64,000 bases of DNA from an uncultured Ruminococcus sp. (GTDB lineage: Bacteria > Bacillota > Clostridia > Oscillospirales > Acutalibacteraceae). The position numbers and the translations under genes were made by a program. The stretch covers positions 1 to 64,000 of the forward strand of contig CADCNI010000003.1 in NCBI GenBank assembly GCA_902802795.1, given 5' to 3'. How positions within the stretch are numbered: the first letter of the stretch is position 1; the number at the start of each line of letters is the position of its first letter. A model generated the notes under the pieces. That model had not been told where the DNA came from and made no database searches. It worked only from the letters and a program-made list of their open reading frames with translations. Shown one piece after another: positions 33,239 through 41,528 of the stretch.

Positions 33239-34675
33239 TTATCCTTTCGGCTCATCGCCGATTTTAAAATCATACTTGTTGACAAATTCCTGCTCGATGA
33301 CCGGCATGGGATAATTTCCCGTAAAGCAGGCGTCGCAAATGCCGATATTCTCCATGCCGCCGACCGCATGAATGCCGTCCACCGAGGCAAAGCCCAGCGA
33401 ATCCGCGCCCACCGCCTGACAGATCTGCTCCACCTGCATGGTGCTGGTGATGAGCGAGCCGCGGTCGTTGATGGTGGTGCCGAAATAGCAGTTGTTAAAG
33501 ACGGGCGGTGAGGAAATGCGCAGATGCACCTCCGTCGCGCCGGCCTTGCGCAGCAGACCGATGATGTGCTTGGCGGTCATGCCCTTGATGATAGAGTCGT
33601 CGATCAGGATGACGCGCTTGCCCCGGATAATGGCTTCCAGCACATTGAGCTTCACTTTCAGCGCCCTTTCAAAGGATTCGTCATCTTTACTGATGTGCGC
33701 CTGTGAAATATATTTGTTTTTGATCAGCGCCGTGCCGTAGGGAATGCCGCTGGCGAGGGAATAGCCAATGGCGGCGGATATGCCCGAATCCGGCACGCCG
33801 CACACGATGTCCGCCTCTACGGGATGCTCTTTGGCAAGCAGCTTGCCGATCTCCATGCGCACTTCATGCACGCTCTTGCCGTGGATGACCGAGTCGGGAC
33901 GGGCAAAATAGACATATTCGTAAATGCACAGCGCGGGCTTTTCCTTGCCGCAGTGCGTTCTGTCGGAATGCAGACCGTACTCGTCCACCATAATGACTTC
34001 GCCCGGCTCGACTTCCCGCACGAACTGCGCGCCGATGCCGTCAAAGACGCAGGTTTCGCTCGCGACCACCCAGCAGTCGTCACCGATCCTGCCGAGCGAC
34101 AGCGGACGCATACCGCGCGGGTCGCGCACGGCAATCAGCTTGTGCCGCCCGAGCAGCACCATGGAATAGGCGCCCTGGATTTCGTCCATTGCCTCAACAA
34201 TGGCTTTTTCGAGAGAACCGGACTTCACGCGCTTTCTGGCGACCAGATAGGCGATCACCTCCGCGTCGCTGGAGGTCTGGAACATCGCGCCGTCGTGTTC
34301 GAGAGCGCTGCGAAGTTCGTGGCCGTTGACCAGCGCGCCGTTGTTGGCGAGTCCCATTACGCCCTTCATATAGCGCATCACCAGCGGCTGGGCGGCAAAG
34401 CGCTCCACCACCGCCCTGCGCGAATTGCGCACATGACCGATGGCAATATGCCCCGTCTTCATGCTTTTAAGCACCTTGGCGGTGAATACATCCGCCACCA
34501 GTCCCAGATCCTTATAGCTGTAAATGGTTTCGCTGTCTGTCACGGCAATGCCCGCGCCGTCGCGTCCTCTGTGCTGCATGGCATACAGCGCCAGATGCGA
34601 CAGTTCGACCACCTGTTTTTCATCCGGTCCGTAAATGCCGAACACGCCGCATTCCTCATTCAATTCATGAAACAA
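33239..34675 (-). CDS. purF: Amidophosphoribosyltransferase
   Basis: This 478-residue enzyme catalyses the first committed purine step. The pro-peptide MFHELNEE precedes the Ntn nucleophile Cys9 (ECGVFGIYG); the PRPP site VILIDDSIIKGMT and the glutaminase domain with NGALVNG are present. The apparent start is TTG at 34675, which has AAGGGG 8 bases upstream and gives the usual short MF- pro-peptide; a GTG at 34684 would overlap the ribosome site. Four-cysteine iron-sulphur ligands are likely (CGVP, CDACF). Confidence 0.93.
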   Translation of the reverse strand: MFHELNEECGVFGIYGPDEKQVVELSHLALYAMQHRGRDGAGIAVTDSETIYSYKDLGLVADVFTAKVLKSMKTGHIAIGHVRNSRRAVVERFAAQPLVMRYMKGVMGLANNGALVNGHELRSALEHDGAMFQTSSDAEVIAYLVARKRVKSGSLEKAIVEAMDEIQGAYSMVLLGRHKLIAVRDPRGMRPLSLGRIGDDCWVVASETCVFDGIGAQFVREVEPGEVIMVDEYGLHSDRTHCGKEKPALCIYEYVYFARPDSVIHGKSVHEVRMEIGKLLAKEHPVEADIVCGVPDSGISAAIGYSLASGIPYGTALIKNKYISQAHISKDDESFERALKVKLNVLEAIIRGKRVILIDDSIIKGMTAKHIIGLLRKAGATEVHLRISSPPVFNNCYFGTTINDRGSLITSTMQVEQICQAVGADSLGFASVDGIHAVGGMENIGICDACFTGNYPMPVIEQEFVNKYDFKIGDEPKG

Positions 34676-34693
34676 CTGTCTCACCCCTTGTCA

Positions 34694-34767
34694 ATGTGAA
34701 GTCGGAAGTGTGAAATGTGAAGTGACTCACCACTGTTCACTGACCACTGTTCACTCAAATTCACATT
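34694..34767. repeat. Short intergenic repeat (GTGAAATGTGAAGTG and CACTGTTCACTGACC units)
   Basis: Two kinds of short imperfect tandem units run between purE and purF. A relative of the first kind occurs at 57249-57283. Confidence 0.45.
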
Positions 34768-35261
34768 TCCAAAAGTTTTTCCTGCAAGGCGGCGTCCTTT
34801 TTGGCGACGCCTTCCGCCATGCTCTTTTTGTAGGCGGCGAGCTTTTCGGAAAGCGATTCGTCCGAAAGCGCAAGCATTTGAATCGCCAGCAGCGCCGCGT
34901 TGGCGGAACCGTCAATGGCCACTGTCGCCACAGGAATGCCGCTCGGCATCTGCACAGTGGCGAGAAGCGCGTCCAGACCGTCAAGAGTGGAGGACTTCAC
35001 CGGAATGCCGATGACCGGCAGCACCGTATGCGCCGCCAGCACGCCGCCGAGATGTGCCGCTTTGCCTGCCGCCGCGATAATCACGCCGAAGCCGTTCTCC
35101 TTGGCATTTTTGGAGAAATCCGCCGCCGCGTCGGGGGTTCTGTGCGCCGACATAACGCGCACCTCATACGGCACGCCGAAATCGCGAAGTGTGGTAACGG
35201 CGGACTTCACAACAGGCAGGTCACTGTCGCTGCCCATGATGATGGCTACTTTCTTTGACAT
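34761..35261 (-). CDS. purE: N5-carboxyaminoimidazole ribonucleotide mutase
   Basis: This 166-residue class I PurE rearranges N5-CAIR to CAIR. It begins MSKKVAIIMGSDSDLPV, with YEVRVMSAHRTPD (catalytic His) and AAGKAAHLGGVLAAHTVLPVIGIPV. It opens the purine operon of this window and is followed by purF. AAGGAGA precedes the ATG. I saw no purK nearby and no clear purine riboswitch upstream. Confidence 0.97.
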   Translation of the reverse strand: MSKKVAIIMGSDSDLPVVKSAVTTLRDFGVPYEVRVMSAHRTPDAAADFSKNAKENGFGVIIAAAGKAAHLGGVLAAHTVLPVIGIPVKSSTLDGLDALLATVQMPSGIPVATVAIDGSANAALLAIQMLALSDESLSEKLAAYKKSMAEGVAKKDAALQEKLLEM

Positions 35262-35280
35262 TTGCTATCTTCTCCTTAAT

Positions 35281-35335
35281 AAAAACCGATAAAAGGCAAG
35301 TTTCCCATATTACCACAGAAAAGCTTGCCTTTATC
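35281..35335 (-). terminator. Terminator of pfkA
   Basis: GATAAAGGCAAG...CTTGCCTTTTATC forms the stem on the minus strand (arms 35288-35300 and 35324-35335) and is followed by GGTTTTTATT. It separates pfkA from the purine operon. Confidence 0.75.
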
Positions 35336-35357
35336 AGTCAATCATTCATTTTAAAAA

Positions 35358-36329
35358 TCAGATGGACACAACGTCCGCAATCTTGAAAAGTTCTTCTTCA
35401 AAAGGCTTTGTCATTTCGAGGGCTTCGTCGATGTCGAAGTCAACCACCTTGTCCGCCTTAATGCCGACAACGCGGTTGCCGATGCCCTGCTCGAGCAGTT
35501 CGACAGCGTGATAGCCCATCTGGGTGGCAAGAACACGATCGCGCACAGTGGGAGAACCGCCGCGCTGCACATGACCAAGTATGGTAGCTCTGGTGTCAAT
35601 GCCGGTCAACTCCTGAATGTGTCGGGCAATGTTCTCGGTGCCACCTACGCCCTCGGCCACGACAACGATGAAATTCTTCTTGCCGGTGCTCTGGGTTCTG
35701 GTGATCTTAGGAATAACGTCCTTTTCGAGATCGAAGGGAACTTCGGGAACGAGAATCGCGGTCGCGCCGCAGGCAATGCCTGTGTGAAGCGCCAGATAGC
35801 CCGCGTTTCTGCCCATGACCTCGACCACGCTGCAGCGGTCGTGGGATTGGGATGTGTCGCGGATGTTATCCACCATATGCATGGCGGTATTCATCGCGGT
35901 ATCAAAACCGATGGTGTGATCGGTGGAGCTGATGTCGTTGTCAATGGTGCCGGGCAGACCGACGCAGGGAATACCCGCGTGAGTCAGGTCACGCGCGCCT
36001 CTGTAGGAGCCGTCGCCGCCGATGACCACAACGCCCTCGATGCCGAGCTGACGGCAGTAATCCGCCGCTTGGTTTACGCCCTCCTGGGTGCGGAACTTGG
36101 GGCTTCTGGCGGTGTAAAGCACGGTGCCGCCTCTGTGAATGATATCCGAAACGCTTCTCAGATCCATCTTTTCGACTTCGCCGATAATGAGACCGTTGTA
36201 GCCTCTCTGCACGCCGTAAACGTCCATGCCCTTGTAGATCGCCGTTCTGACGACTGCGCGGACAGCCGCGTTCATGCCCGGCGCGTCGCCGCCGCTGGTG
36301 AGAACCGCAATAGATTTTGCCTTGCTCAT
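35358..36329 (-). CDS. pfkA: ATP-dependent 6-phosphofructokinase
   Basis: This 323-residue enzyme phosphorylates fructose-6-phosphate in glycolysis. It has IAVLTSGGDAPGMNAAVRAV, GGDGSYRGA (ATP site), GLPGTIDNDISSTDHTIGFDTA (catalytic Asp) and EVMGRNAGYLA. The Gly in GGDGS is typical of ATP-specific rather than PPi enzymes. The ATG at 36329 has AAGGAGG upstream. Proximity to dnaE is common in Firmicutes. Confidence 0.96.
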   Translation of the reverse strand: MSKAKSIAVLTSGGDAPGMNAAVRAVVRTAIYKGMDVYGVQRGYNGLIIGEVEKMDLRSVSDIIHRGGTVLYTARSPKFRTQEGVNQAADYCRQLGIEGVVVIGGDGSYRGARDLTHAGIPCVGLPGTIDNDISSTDHTIGFDTAMNTAMHMVDNIRDTSQSHDRCSVVEVMGRNAGYLALHTGIACGATAILVPEVPFDLEKDVIPKITRTQSTGKKNFIVVVAEGVGGTENIARHIQELTGIDTRATILGHVQRGGSPTVRDRVLATQMGYHAVELLEQGIGNRVVGIKADKVVDFDIDEALEMTKPFEEELFKIADVVSI

Positions 36330-36400
36330 TATAAAATCCTCCTTGATGTGATCAACTGTCATTGCTCAAGCCCGAAACCCGTATGTCTGGACTTGCACTC

Positions 36401-36434
36401 ATGCTAATTATAGCATAAACTCAAAAATTAGCAA
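36401..36434 (-). promoter_or_regulatory. pfkA promoter with perfect palindrome over the -10 box
   Basis: On the minus strand TTGCTA (36429-36434) and TATAAT (36407-36412) are 16 bp apart. The -10 lies inside the palindrome ATGCTAATTATAGCAT (36401-36416), a potential repressor site. Confidence 0.55.
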
Positions 36435-36512
36435 CCTCTTTTTGCCAAAAAACAGGGATTTTTCAAATTTTTTTACGATTTTTCTTTTATTCTCCGCTTT
36501 TCCTGCGGTTTA

Positions 36513-36890
36513 TCATTCTCGCCTGTCCGCGGGCAGACTGACCGACGCCCATACATCGTCATCATCCGTGTTAAGTTCAGCAAGTTCCTCGCCGTGCGAA
36601 ACGATGTTCAGGTATTCGATGCCGGTGTCAATATGAAAGCACATATTTTCCACACTATCGCACACCCGCGGGTCGGCGGGGAATTCATAGGCATAAAAAC
36701 CGTCCTCCATGACGCGTGCCGCAACGGGCGTGCCTTCCGGCAGCAACCCGCAAAATTTGTCGTATCCCATCGTTGCAAACACGACAAAGTGATCGGCATG
36801 CGCGCGCGCCAGCGCCATCAGCCATTTCCATGCGTCCCCGGTGAACCTGCCGTCGCGGTCGTACCTGCCAATGTTGAGCATCTCGCTCAT
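36513..36890 (-). CDS. Unrecognised small acidic protein
   Basis: This 125-residue protein begins MSEMLNIGRYDRDGRF and contains WKWLMALARAHADHFVVFATMGY and MCFHIDTGIEYLNIVSHGEEL. No family is recognised. It lies between pfkA and dnaE; AGGAGG is 8 bases before the ATG. It shares a short intergenic gap (about 20 bases) with the next gene upstream. Confidence 0.55.
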   Translation of the reverse strand: MSEMLNIGRYDRDGRFTGDAWKWLMALARAHADHFVVFATMGYDKFCGLLPEGTPVAARVMEDGFYAYEFPADPRVCDSVENMCFHIDTGIEYLNIVSHGEELAELNTDDDDVWASVSLPADRRE

Positions 36891-36911
36891 CACAAAAGCC
36901 TCCTTTCCCCC

Positions 36912-37232
36912 TTACAGATCGCATTTGCCCAGATTGAACCGACGGATAAACCGCCCGATCTCGGCTTCTATCTCGGAACGCGCCGCCGATCTGGCAATGG
37001 CGAAGCCCGCCCGTTCGTCCTTGACGGCGGGCTTCGTGGGGAAGTTCCAATAGTTCATTTCCTCCGCAAATTCGCATATGCGAAGGTCAATGGCGATATT
37101 TTCCCCGTTCTTTTCAAACATCACAAACCAGTTGTCCCCGTCGTAATCCTCAAAGGTCACCCTGACCACATTGTCCTCTTTCACGGGTCTGACCACCGGC
37201 TTTCTTCTCTCTCTGTCTTCTCTGTCTCGCAA
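36912..37232 (-). CDS. Unrecognised small basic/acidic protein
   Basis: This 106-residue protein has a charged N-terminus (MRDREDRERRKPVVRPV), then DNVVRVTFEDYDGDNWFVMF and ERAGFAIARSAARSEIEAEI. No family is recognised. The start is TTG at 37232 about 9 bases after AGGAGG. It immediately follows dnaE (39 bases) and may be cotranscribed. Confidence 0.5.
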   Translation of the reverse strand: MRDREDRERRKPVVRPVKEDNVVRVTFEDYDGDNWFVMFEKNGENIAIDLRICEFAEEMNYWNFPTKPAVKDERAGFAIARSAARSEIEAEIGRFIRRFNLGKCDL

Positions 37233-37271
37233 TGATACACACCTCCTTTTTTAACAGCTAACTGCTAACAG

Positions 37272-40200
37272 CTATTTTTCGTACCGCACCGCCACGTTGC
37301 CTTCGCCTAAAATGCGGCTCAGCTCGCGGAGCATGACGTTGTTCATCATCACGCGGTACTGCGGCGGCGCTTCCATCATCTGCCCGCTGTCGATGCAGCG
37401 GATGAAGACCCGCGACACGCCGTCAAATACCTTGATCACTTTCAGCGCCCGCTTCCACTGCTCCGACTCCATCGACGGCACCCGCAGATAAAGTATCGGA
37501 TTGCCTCGCCGCGTTTTTTCCGCGTTTTTCACATTTTCCGCGTTTTCGTGTCCCTGACGGGACGGAGCGGCGTTCCTTTCTCCTTTGTAAAAATTCCCGC
37601 GCGGCGGCTCCGGCGGCGGCAGGCGGTCGGCCTCGCTGACCGAAAAGAGTCTCTCACAGATGATCTTCGGTTCTTCCTCCTCGCGCAGACTGACCCGTCC
37701 GTCCACAATCAGCGGCAGGTTTTCCCGCACCAGTGCGGCGTACACCGCCAGCGTCTTGGGGAAAATAATCATTTCGAGCGACGCGCCCGCGTCCTCGATC
37801 ACGGCAAACGCCATCTTTTCGTTGTTTTTGGCGAGTTTCAGCTTCATCGACTCGATCATCACGAGCAGACGCACCCGCCGTCCGTCTCCGAATTCGTCCG
37901 ACGTTTCATCCTGCGCGCCGCTGATAATGCGGAGCAGCGGCACCGCGCCGATCTGCGCGGCGACATCGGCGTAAGCGTCCATCGGGTGAGAACTGAGATA
38001 CAGCTCCGTGACCTCCTTTTCCATCGCGAGAAGGTCGGTCAGCGGCAATTCCTCGGTTGTCGGCAGTTCGATCGCGCCGCCGAGTCCCTCTTCCCCGCCG
38101 AAGAGATTCATCTGTCCCTCGATATTGCGCCGCCTGTCATTTTCGAGATAATCCATCACCCGGTCGAGCGAAATCAGCATTTGCCGGCGGTTGTCCGCCA
38201 GTCCGTCCAGCGCGCCGCTCTTGATAAGGCTTTCCACAGCGCGGCGGTTGATCTCTCCCCCGCAGGCGCGGCTGCAAAAATCGAAGAATGAGGTGAATTT
38301 TCCGCCGTTCTCCCGTTCGCGCAGCATATGCAAAATGGCGCCCCTGCCTAAATTTTTAATGGCAAGCAGTCCGAAGCGGATGCCGTGGAGGGTGTAGGTG
38401 AAATCCAGACCGCTCTCGTTGACGTGGGGCGGCAGCACCGGGATATGCAAACGCCGGCACTCCGCGATATATTCCCCTAATTTTCCCCTCCAGTCGAAAA
38501 TGCTGGTGAGAAGGGCGGACATATATTCGCCGGGAAATTTGCATTTGAGATAGGCGGTCTGATAGGCGACGGTAGCGTAGCAGACCGCGTGGCTTTTGTT
38601 GAAGGCATAGGAGGCGAAGGATTCCATCTGCGCGAAGATTTTCTCCGCCACCGCCCGATCTACGCCCCGATGCATCGCGCCTTCCACGATGACACGGCCG
38701 TCCTCGTCTTTGAGTCCCTCGATAAACACCTGGCGCTCACTCTGCATCACGTCATGCTTTTTCTTGCTCATGGCGCGGCGCACCACATCGGCGCGCCCGA
38801 AAGAATAGCCCGCCAGCGCGCGGAAAATCTGCATAACCTGTTCCTGATAGATAATGCAGCCATAGGTCACGTCCAGAATGTCCCGCAGGCGTTCGTCATC
38901 GTATTGAATGAGCGAGGGATTCCGACTGTTTTCGATGTATTTCGGAATGGACGCCATCGGACCGGGGCGGTAGAGCGACAGCACGGCGGTCAGATCCTCC
39001 ACACTTTTCGGCTCCATGCGCTGCAAGACGCTGCGCATCCCCGCCGATTCAAACTGAAACACGCCCTCCGTCTCCCCCGCTCCCATCATGGCGAACACCT
39101 CCGGGTCGTCATAAGGGATATCTTTCACACGAAAATCGGGATGGGTACGGCGTATCATATTTTCCGCGTCCTGAATCACCGTCAGGTTGCGGATGCCTAA
39201 AAAGTCCATTTTGAGCAGACCCAGTTCTTCCAGCACCGTCATGGTGTACTGGGTCACAATCACATCGTCATTCACGGCGAGCGGCACATATTCGCTCACC
39301 GGCAGCTCCGTGATGACTACTCCCGCCGCGTGGGTGGAGGCATGGCGGGGCATTCCCTCGAGGCGCATGGAAAGGTCGAGAATTTCCCGCACCTGCGGGT
39401 CGCTGTCATAGAGCTGCTTTAAATCGGATGATTCCCCGAGCGCCTCTTGCAGCGTGATGTGCAGCGCGCGGGGAATCATCTTGGCGATGCGGTCGGTCAC
39501 GCTGTAGGGCGTACCCAGCACGCGCCCCACATCCCGCACCGCCGCCTTGGCCGCCATCGTGCCGAAAGTGACGATCTGCGCGACGTTGTCCGCGCCGTAT
39601 TTTTTGATGACGTAGTCAATGACCTCCTGCCGCCGTTCGTTGCAGAAGTCGATGTCAAAGTCGGGCATACTCACGCGTTCGGGATTGAGGAACCGCTCAA
39701 ACAGCAGGTTGTACCGGATGGGGTCTACATCGGTGATGCCCACGCAATAGGCAGCCAGACTGCCCGCGCCGGAGCCTCGTCCGGGACCGACGGGAATGCC
39801 GCGGGATTTGGCGTATTGCACGAAGTCGTTGACAATCAGGTAATAATCCACATACCCCATAGTTTCGATGACCGACAGCTCATATTCCAGCCGCCCCGTC
39901 AATGTTTCGTCGTCGGGATTGGCATATTTCGCCCGCAGTCCGCCATAGCACAGCCCCCGCAGATAGTCGGCGTGTGCCATGCCGTCCGGCACATCGAAAT
40001 GCGGCAGCTTGGTGTGTCCGAACTCAAATTCCACGTTGCAGCGTTCGGCAATTTTCACGGTATTGTCCGCCGCTTCGGGAAGATCGGGAAAGAGCGCCCG
40101 CATTTTCTCCTCGCTTTTGAGATAAAACTCTTGGGTCGGGAAACGGAAGGCGTTCGGCTCGTCGATGGTGGATTTGGTCTGGATGCACAGCAGAATTTCA

Positions 40201-40847
40201 TGAATCCGCGCGTCGGATTTCCGGATATAATGGCAGTCGTTGGTGACAACCAGCGGGATGCCGGTTTCCTTATGCAGCCGCAGCAGCCCCGCATTGACGA
40301 CGCGCTGTTCCTCGATGCCGTGATTCTGCAATTCGAGGAAGAAGTTATCCTCTCCGAACAGGTCGCGCAGCGCCAACGCGCGGGCATGGGCGGCGGCATA
40401 ATCGCCCCGCCCCAGCTGGCGGGGAATCTCCCCCGCCAGACACGCCGACAGCGCGATCAGCCCTTCATGATGCGCGGTCAGCAGTTCCCAATCCACGCGC
40501 GGCTTGTTGTAAAAACCGTCCGTCCACGAGCGCGACACCAGCTTGATTAAATTCTGATACCCGGTCATATTCTCGCACAGCAGCACGAGATGGGAGTATT
40601 CCGAGTCGACGCCGTGGGTCTTGTCGGTCATCCTGCGAGGTGCGACATATACCTCACAGCCGATGATCGGCTTGACTCCCTGCTTTTTGGCCTCTTTGTA
40701 AAACTCCACCGCGCCGTACATCACACCGTGGTCGGTGATCGCGACAGCCTCCTGTCCCAGTTCCTTCACGGCGGCGATCAGTTCTCTGATGCGGCACGCC
40801 CCGTCCAGCAGGCTGTATTCGGTGTGCAAATGCAGATGAGTGAATAT
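37272..40847 (-). CDS. dnaE: DNA polymerase III alpha subunit (DnaE), apparent AUA start
   Basis: This is a 1191-residue replicative or lesion-bypass polymerase of class C. The N-terminal PHP domain (IFTHLHLHTEYSLLDG) is followed by the palm (PDFDIDFCNERR catalytic aspartates, GPGRGSGAGSLAAY), the fingers, a tandem HhH and an OB fold (about 1000-1070). The reading frame holding the conserved His-x-His of PHP motif I (His6, His8) starts after a stop with no ATG/GTG/TTG before THLHLH. AGGGGTG lies 8 bases before ATA at 40847, which would give MFTHLHLHTEYS, the expected N-terminus. The first TTG (40829) would cut off His6. Start is AUA, or a point change or sequence error in an ATG. Confidence 0.93.
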   Translation of the reverse strand: MFTHLHLHTEYSLLDGACRIRELIAAVKELGQEAVAITDHGVMYGAVEFYKEAKKQGVKPIIGCEVYVAPRRMTDKTHGVDSEYSHLVLLCENMTGYQNLIKLVSRSWTDGFYNKPRVDWELLTAHHEGLIALSACLAGEIPRQLGRGDYAAAHARALALRDLFGEDNFFLELQNHGIEEQRVVNAGLLRLHKETGIPLVVTNDCHYIRKSDARIHEILLCIQTKSTIDEPNAFRFPTQEFYLKSEEKMRALFPDLPEAADNTVKIAERCNVEFEFGHTKLPHFDVPDGMAHADYLRGLCYGGLRAKYANPDDETLTGRLEYELSVIETMGYVDYYLIVNDFVQYAKSRGIPVGPGRGSGAGSLAAYCVGITDVDPIRYNLLFERFLNPERVSMPDFDIDFCNERRQEVIDYVIKKYGADNVAQIVTFGTMAAKAAVRDVGRVLGTPYSVTDRIAKMIPRALHITLQEALGESSDLKQLYDSDPQVREILDLSMRLEGMPRHASTHAAGVVITELPVSEYVPLAVNDDVIVTQYTMTVLEELGLLKMDFLGIRNLTVIQDAENMIRRTHPDFRVKDIPYDDPEVFAMMGAGETEGVFQFESAGMRSVLQRMEPKSVEDLTAVLSLYRPGPMASIPKYIENSRNPSLIQYDDERLRDILDVTYGCIIYQEQVMQIFRALAGYSFGRADVVRRAMSKKKHDVMQSERQVFIEGLKDEDGRVIVEGAMHRGVDRAVAEKIFAQMESFASYAFNKSHAVCYATVAYQTAYLKCKFPGEYMSALLTSIFDWRGKLGEYIAECRRLHIPVLPPHVNESGLDFTYTLHGIRFGLLAIKNLGRGAILHMLRERENGGKFTSFFDFCSRACGGEINRRAVESLIKSGALDGLADNRRQMLISLDRVMDYLENDRRRNIEGQMNLFGGEEGLGGAIELPTTEELPLTDLLAMEKEVTELYLSSHPMDAYADVAAQIGAVPLLRIISGAQDETSDEFGDGRRVRLLVMIESMKLKLAKNNEKMAFAVIEDAGASLEMIIFPKTLAVYAALVRENLPLIVDGRVSLREEEEPKIICERLFSVSEADRLPPPEPPRGNFYKGERNAAPSRQGHENAENVKNAEKTRRGNPILYLRVPSMESEQWKRALKVIKVFDGVSRVFIRCIDSGQMMEAPPQYRVMMNNVMLRELSRILGEGNVAVRYEK

Positions 40848-40900
40848 GGCTCATTCACCCCTTTCATGGGTCAGATGCGTAATTATTATACATTGCTCTC

Positions 40901-40929
40901 ATTATAGCATGCCTTGCCGAGAATGACAA
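40901..40929 (-). promoter_or_regulatory. dnaE promoter
   Basis: On the minus strand TTGTCA (40924-40929) and TATAAT (40901-40906) are 17 bp apart, giving a leader of about 45 nt to the AUA start. Confidence 0.65.
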
Positions 40930-40958
40930 CCACTTCTTTTCTTACGCGTTTCAAAAAA

Positions 40959-41002
40959 CAAAAAAATCACGGCAGGGCGCATTCCATCAATGCACCCTGC
41001 CG
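40959..41002 (-). terminator. Terminator of the OsmC gene
   Basis: CGGCAGGG (40970-40977) and CCCTGCCG (40995-41002) form an 8-bp stem followed on the minus strand by TGATTTTTTTG. Confidence 0.85.
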
Positions 41003-41012
41003 CGGAAAAAAA

Positions 41013-41399
41013 TTATTCCTCGTCAATCGCAATTTCGCCTGTCAACACCTTGTAAAGGTGGCAATTTCTCGCGCGCTCCACCGCCGCGCTGACCGCTTCG
41101 GGATCCGCGTCGGACACCACTTTCACCGAACGGGTAATGGTGGTTTTGCCGTCAACCCTCTGCATACGCACATCGACCAGAATCTCGTCATAGGGGATTC
41201 CGCGCTTGTTCAGCACGCCGCGCACCGTCATATTGGTGCAGCTTGCCAGCGCCGCCTCCAGAATCTCCGACGGTGTCATATCCTCCGCGTCGGTTTGCAG
41301 GCCGCTGTCCGCGTGAATCGGCAGATAGCCGTTTTTCCCGTTGGACATCTCGGTTCTGTAGGGTTTATCCTCGTTTTTCATGTTATAGGAATGTATCAT
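41013..41399 (-). CDS. OsmC/Ohr family peroxidase-like protein
   Basis: This 128-residue protein has the OsmC pattern: MTPSEILEAALASCTNMTVR with the first redox Cys, and ARNCHLYKVL with the second. The family reduces organic hydroperoxides through paired cysteines, or acts on other acyl/thiol substrates. An AGGAGA site lies 5 bases before the ATG. It is a single-gene unit with its own terminator. Confidence 0.85.
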   Translation of the reverse strand: MIHSYNMKNEDKPYRTEMSNGKNGYLPIHADSGLQTDAEDMTPSEILEAALASCTNMTVRGVLNKRGIPYDEILVDVRMQRVDGKTTITRSVKVVSDADPEAVSAAVERARNCHLYKVLTGEIAIDEE

Positions 41400-41424
41400 A
41401 CGTTTCTCCTTTCACACTAAGGAA

Positions 41425-41515
41425 CTATGCAGAATTTAATCAGTCATTTTCTGCTTAAAAATACAGTATGCTTGCGTGTTTCAGAAAGTGAAATGTATCA
41501 ATTATTTCTGCATAG
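41425..41515. repeat. Short palindromic element with 10-bp terminal inverted repeats
   Basis: CTATGCAGAA (41425-41434) is exactly inverted at 41506-41515, and sequences just inside (TTTAAT..., TTTTCTG) are also partly inverted. The roughly 90-bp element lies between the OsmC gene and the PH-domain operon. Confidence 0.5.
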
Positions 41516-41528
41516 CTAGCCGCTAAAA

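Noticed and set aside
35262..35357. Purine riboswitch or PurR box upstream of purE
   Set aside because: The short gap is filled by the pfkA terminator; no aptamer-like core or CGAA-type PurBox was seen.
40654..40854. ATG at 40854 (MSHIHSSAFAHRI...) as the dnaE start
   Set aside because: It is out of frame with the conserved THLHLHTEYSLLDG sequence, and its product is unlike any PolC/DnaE N-terminus.
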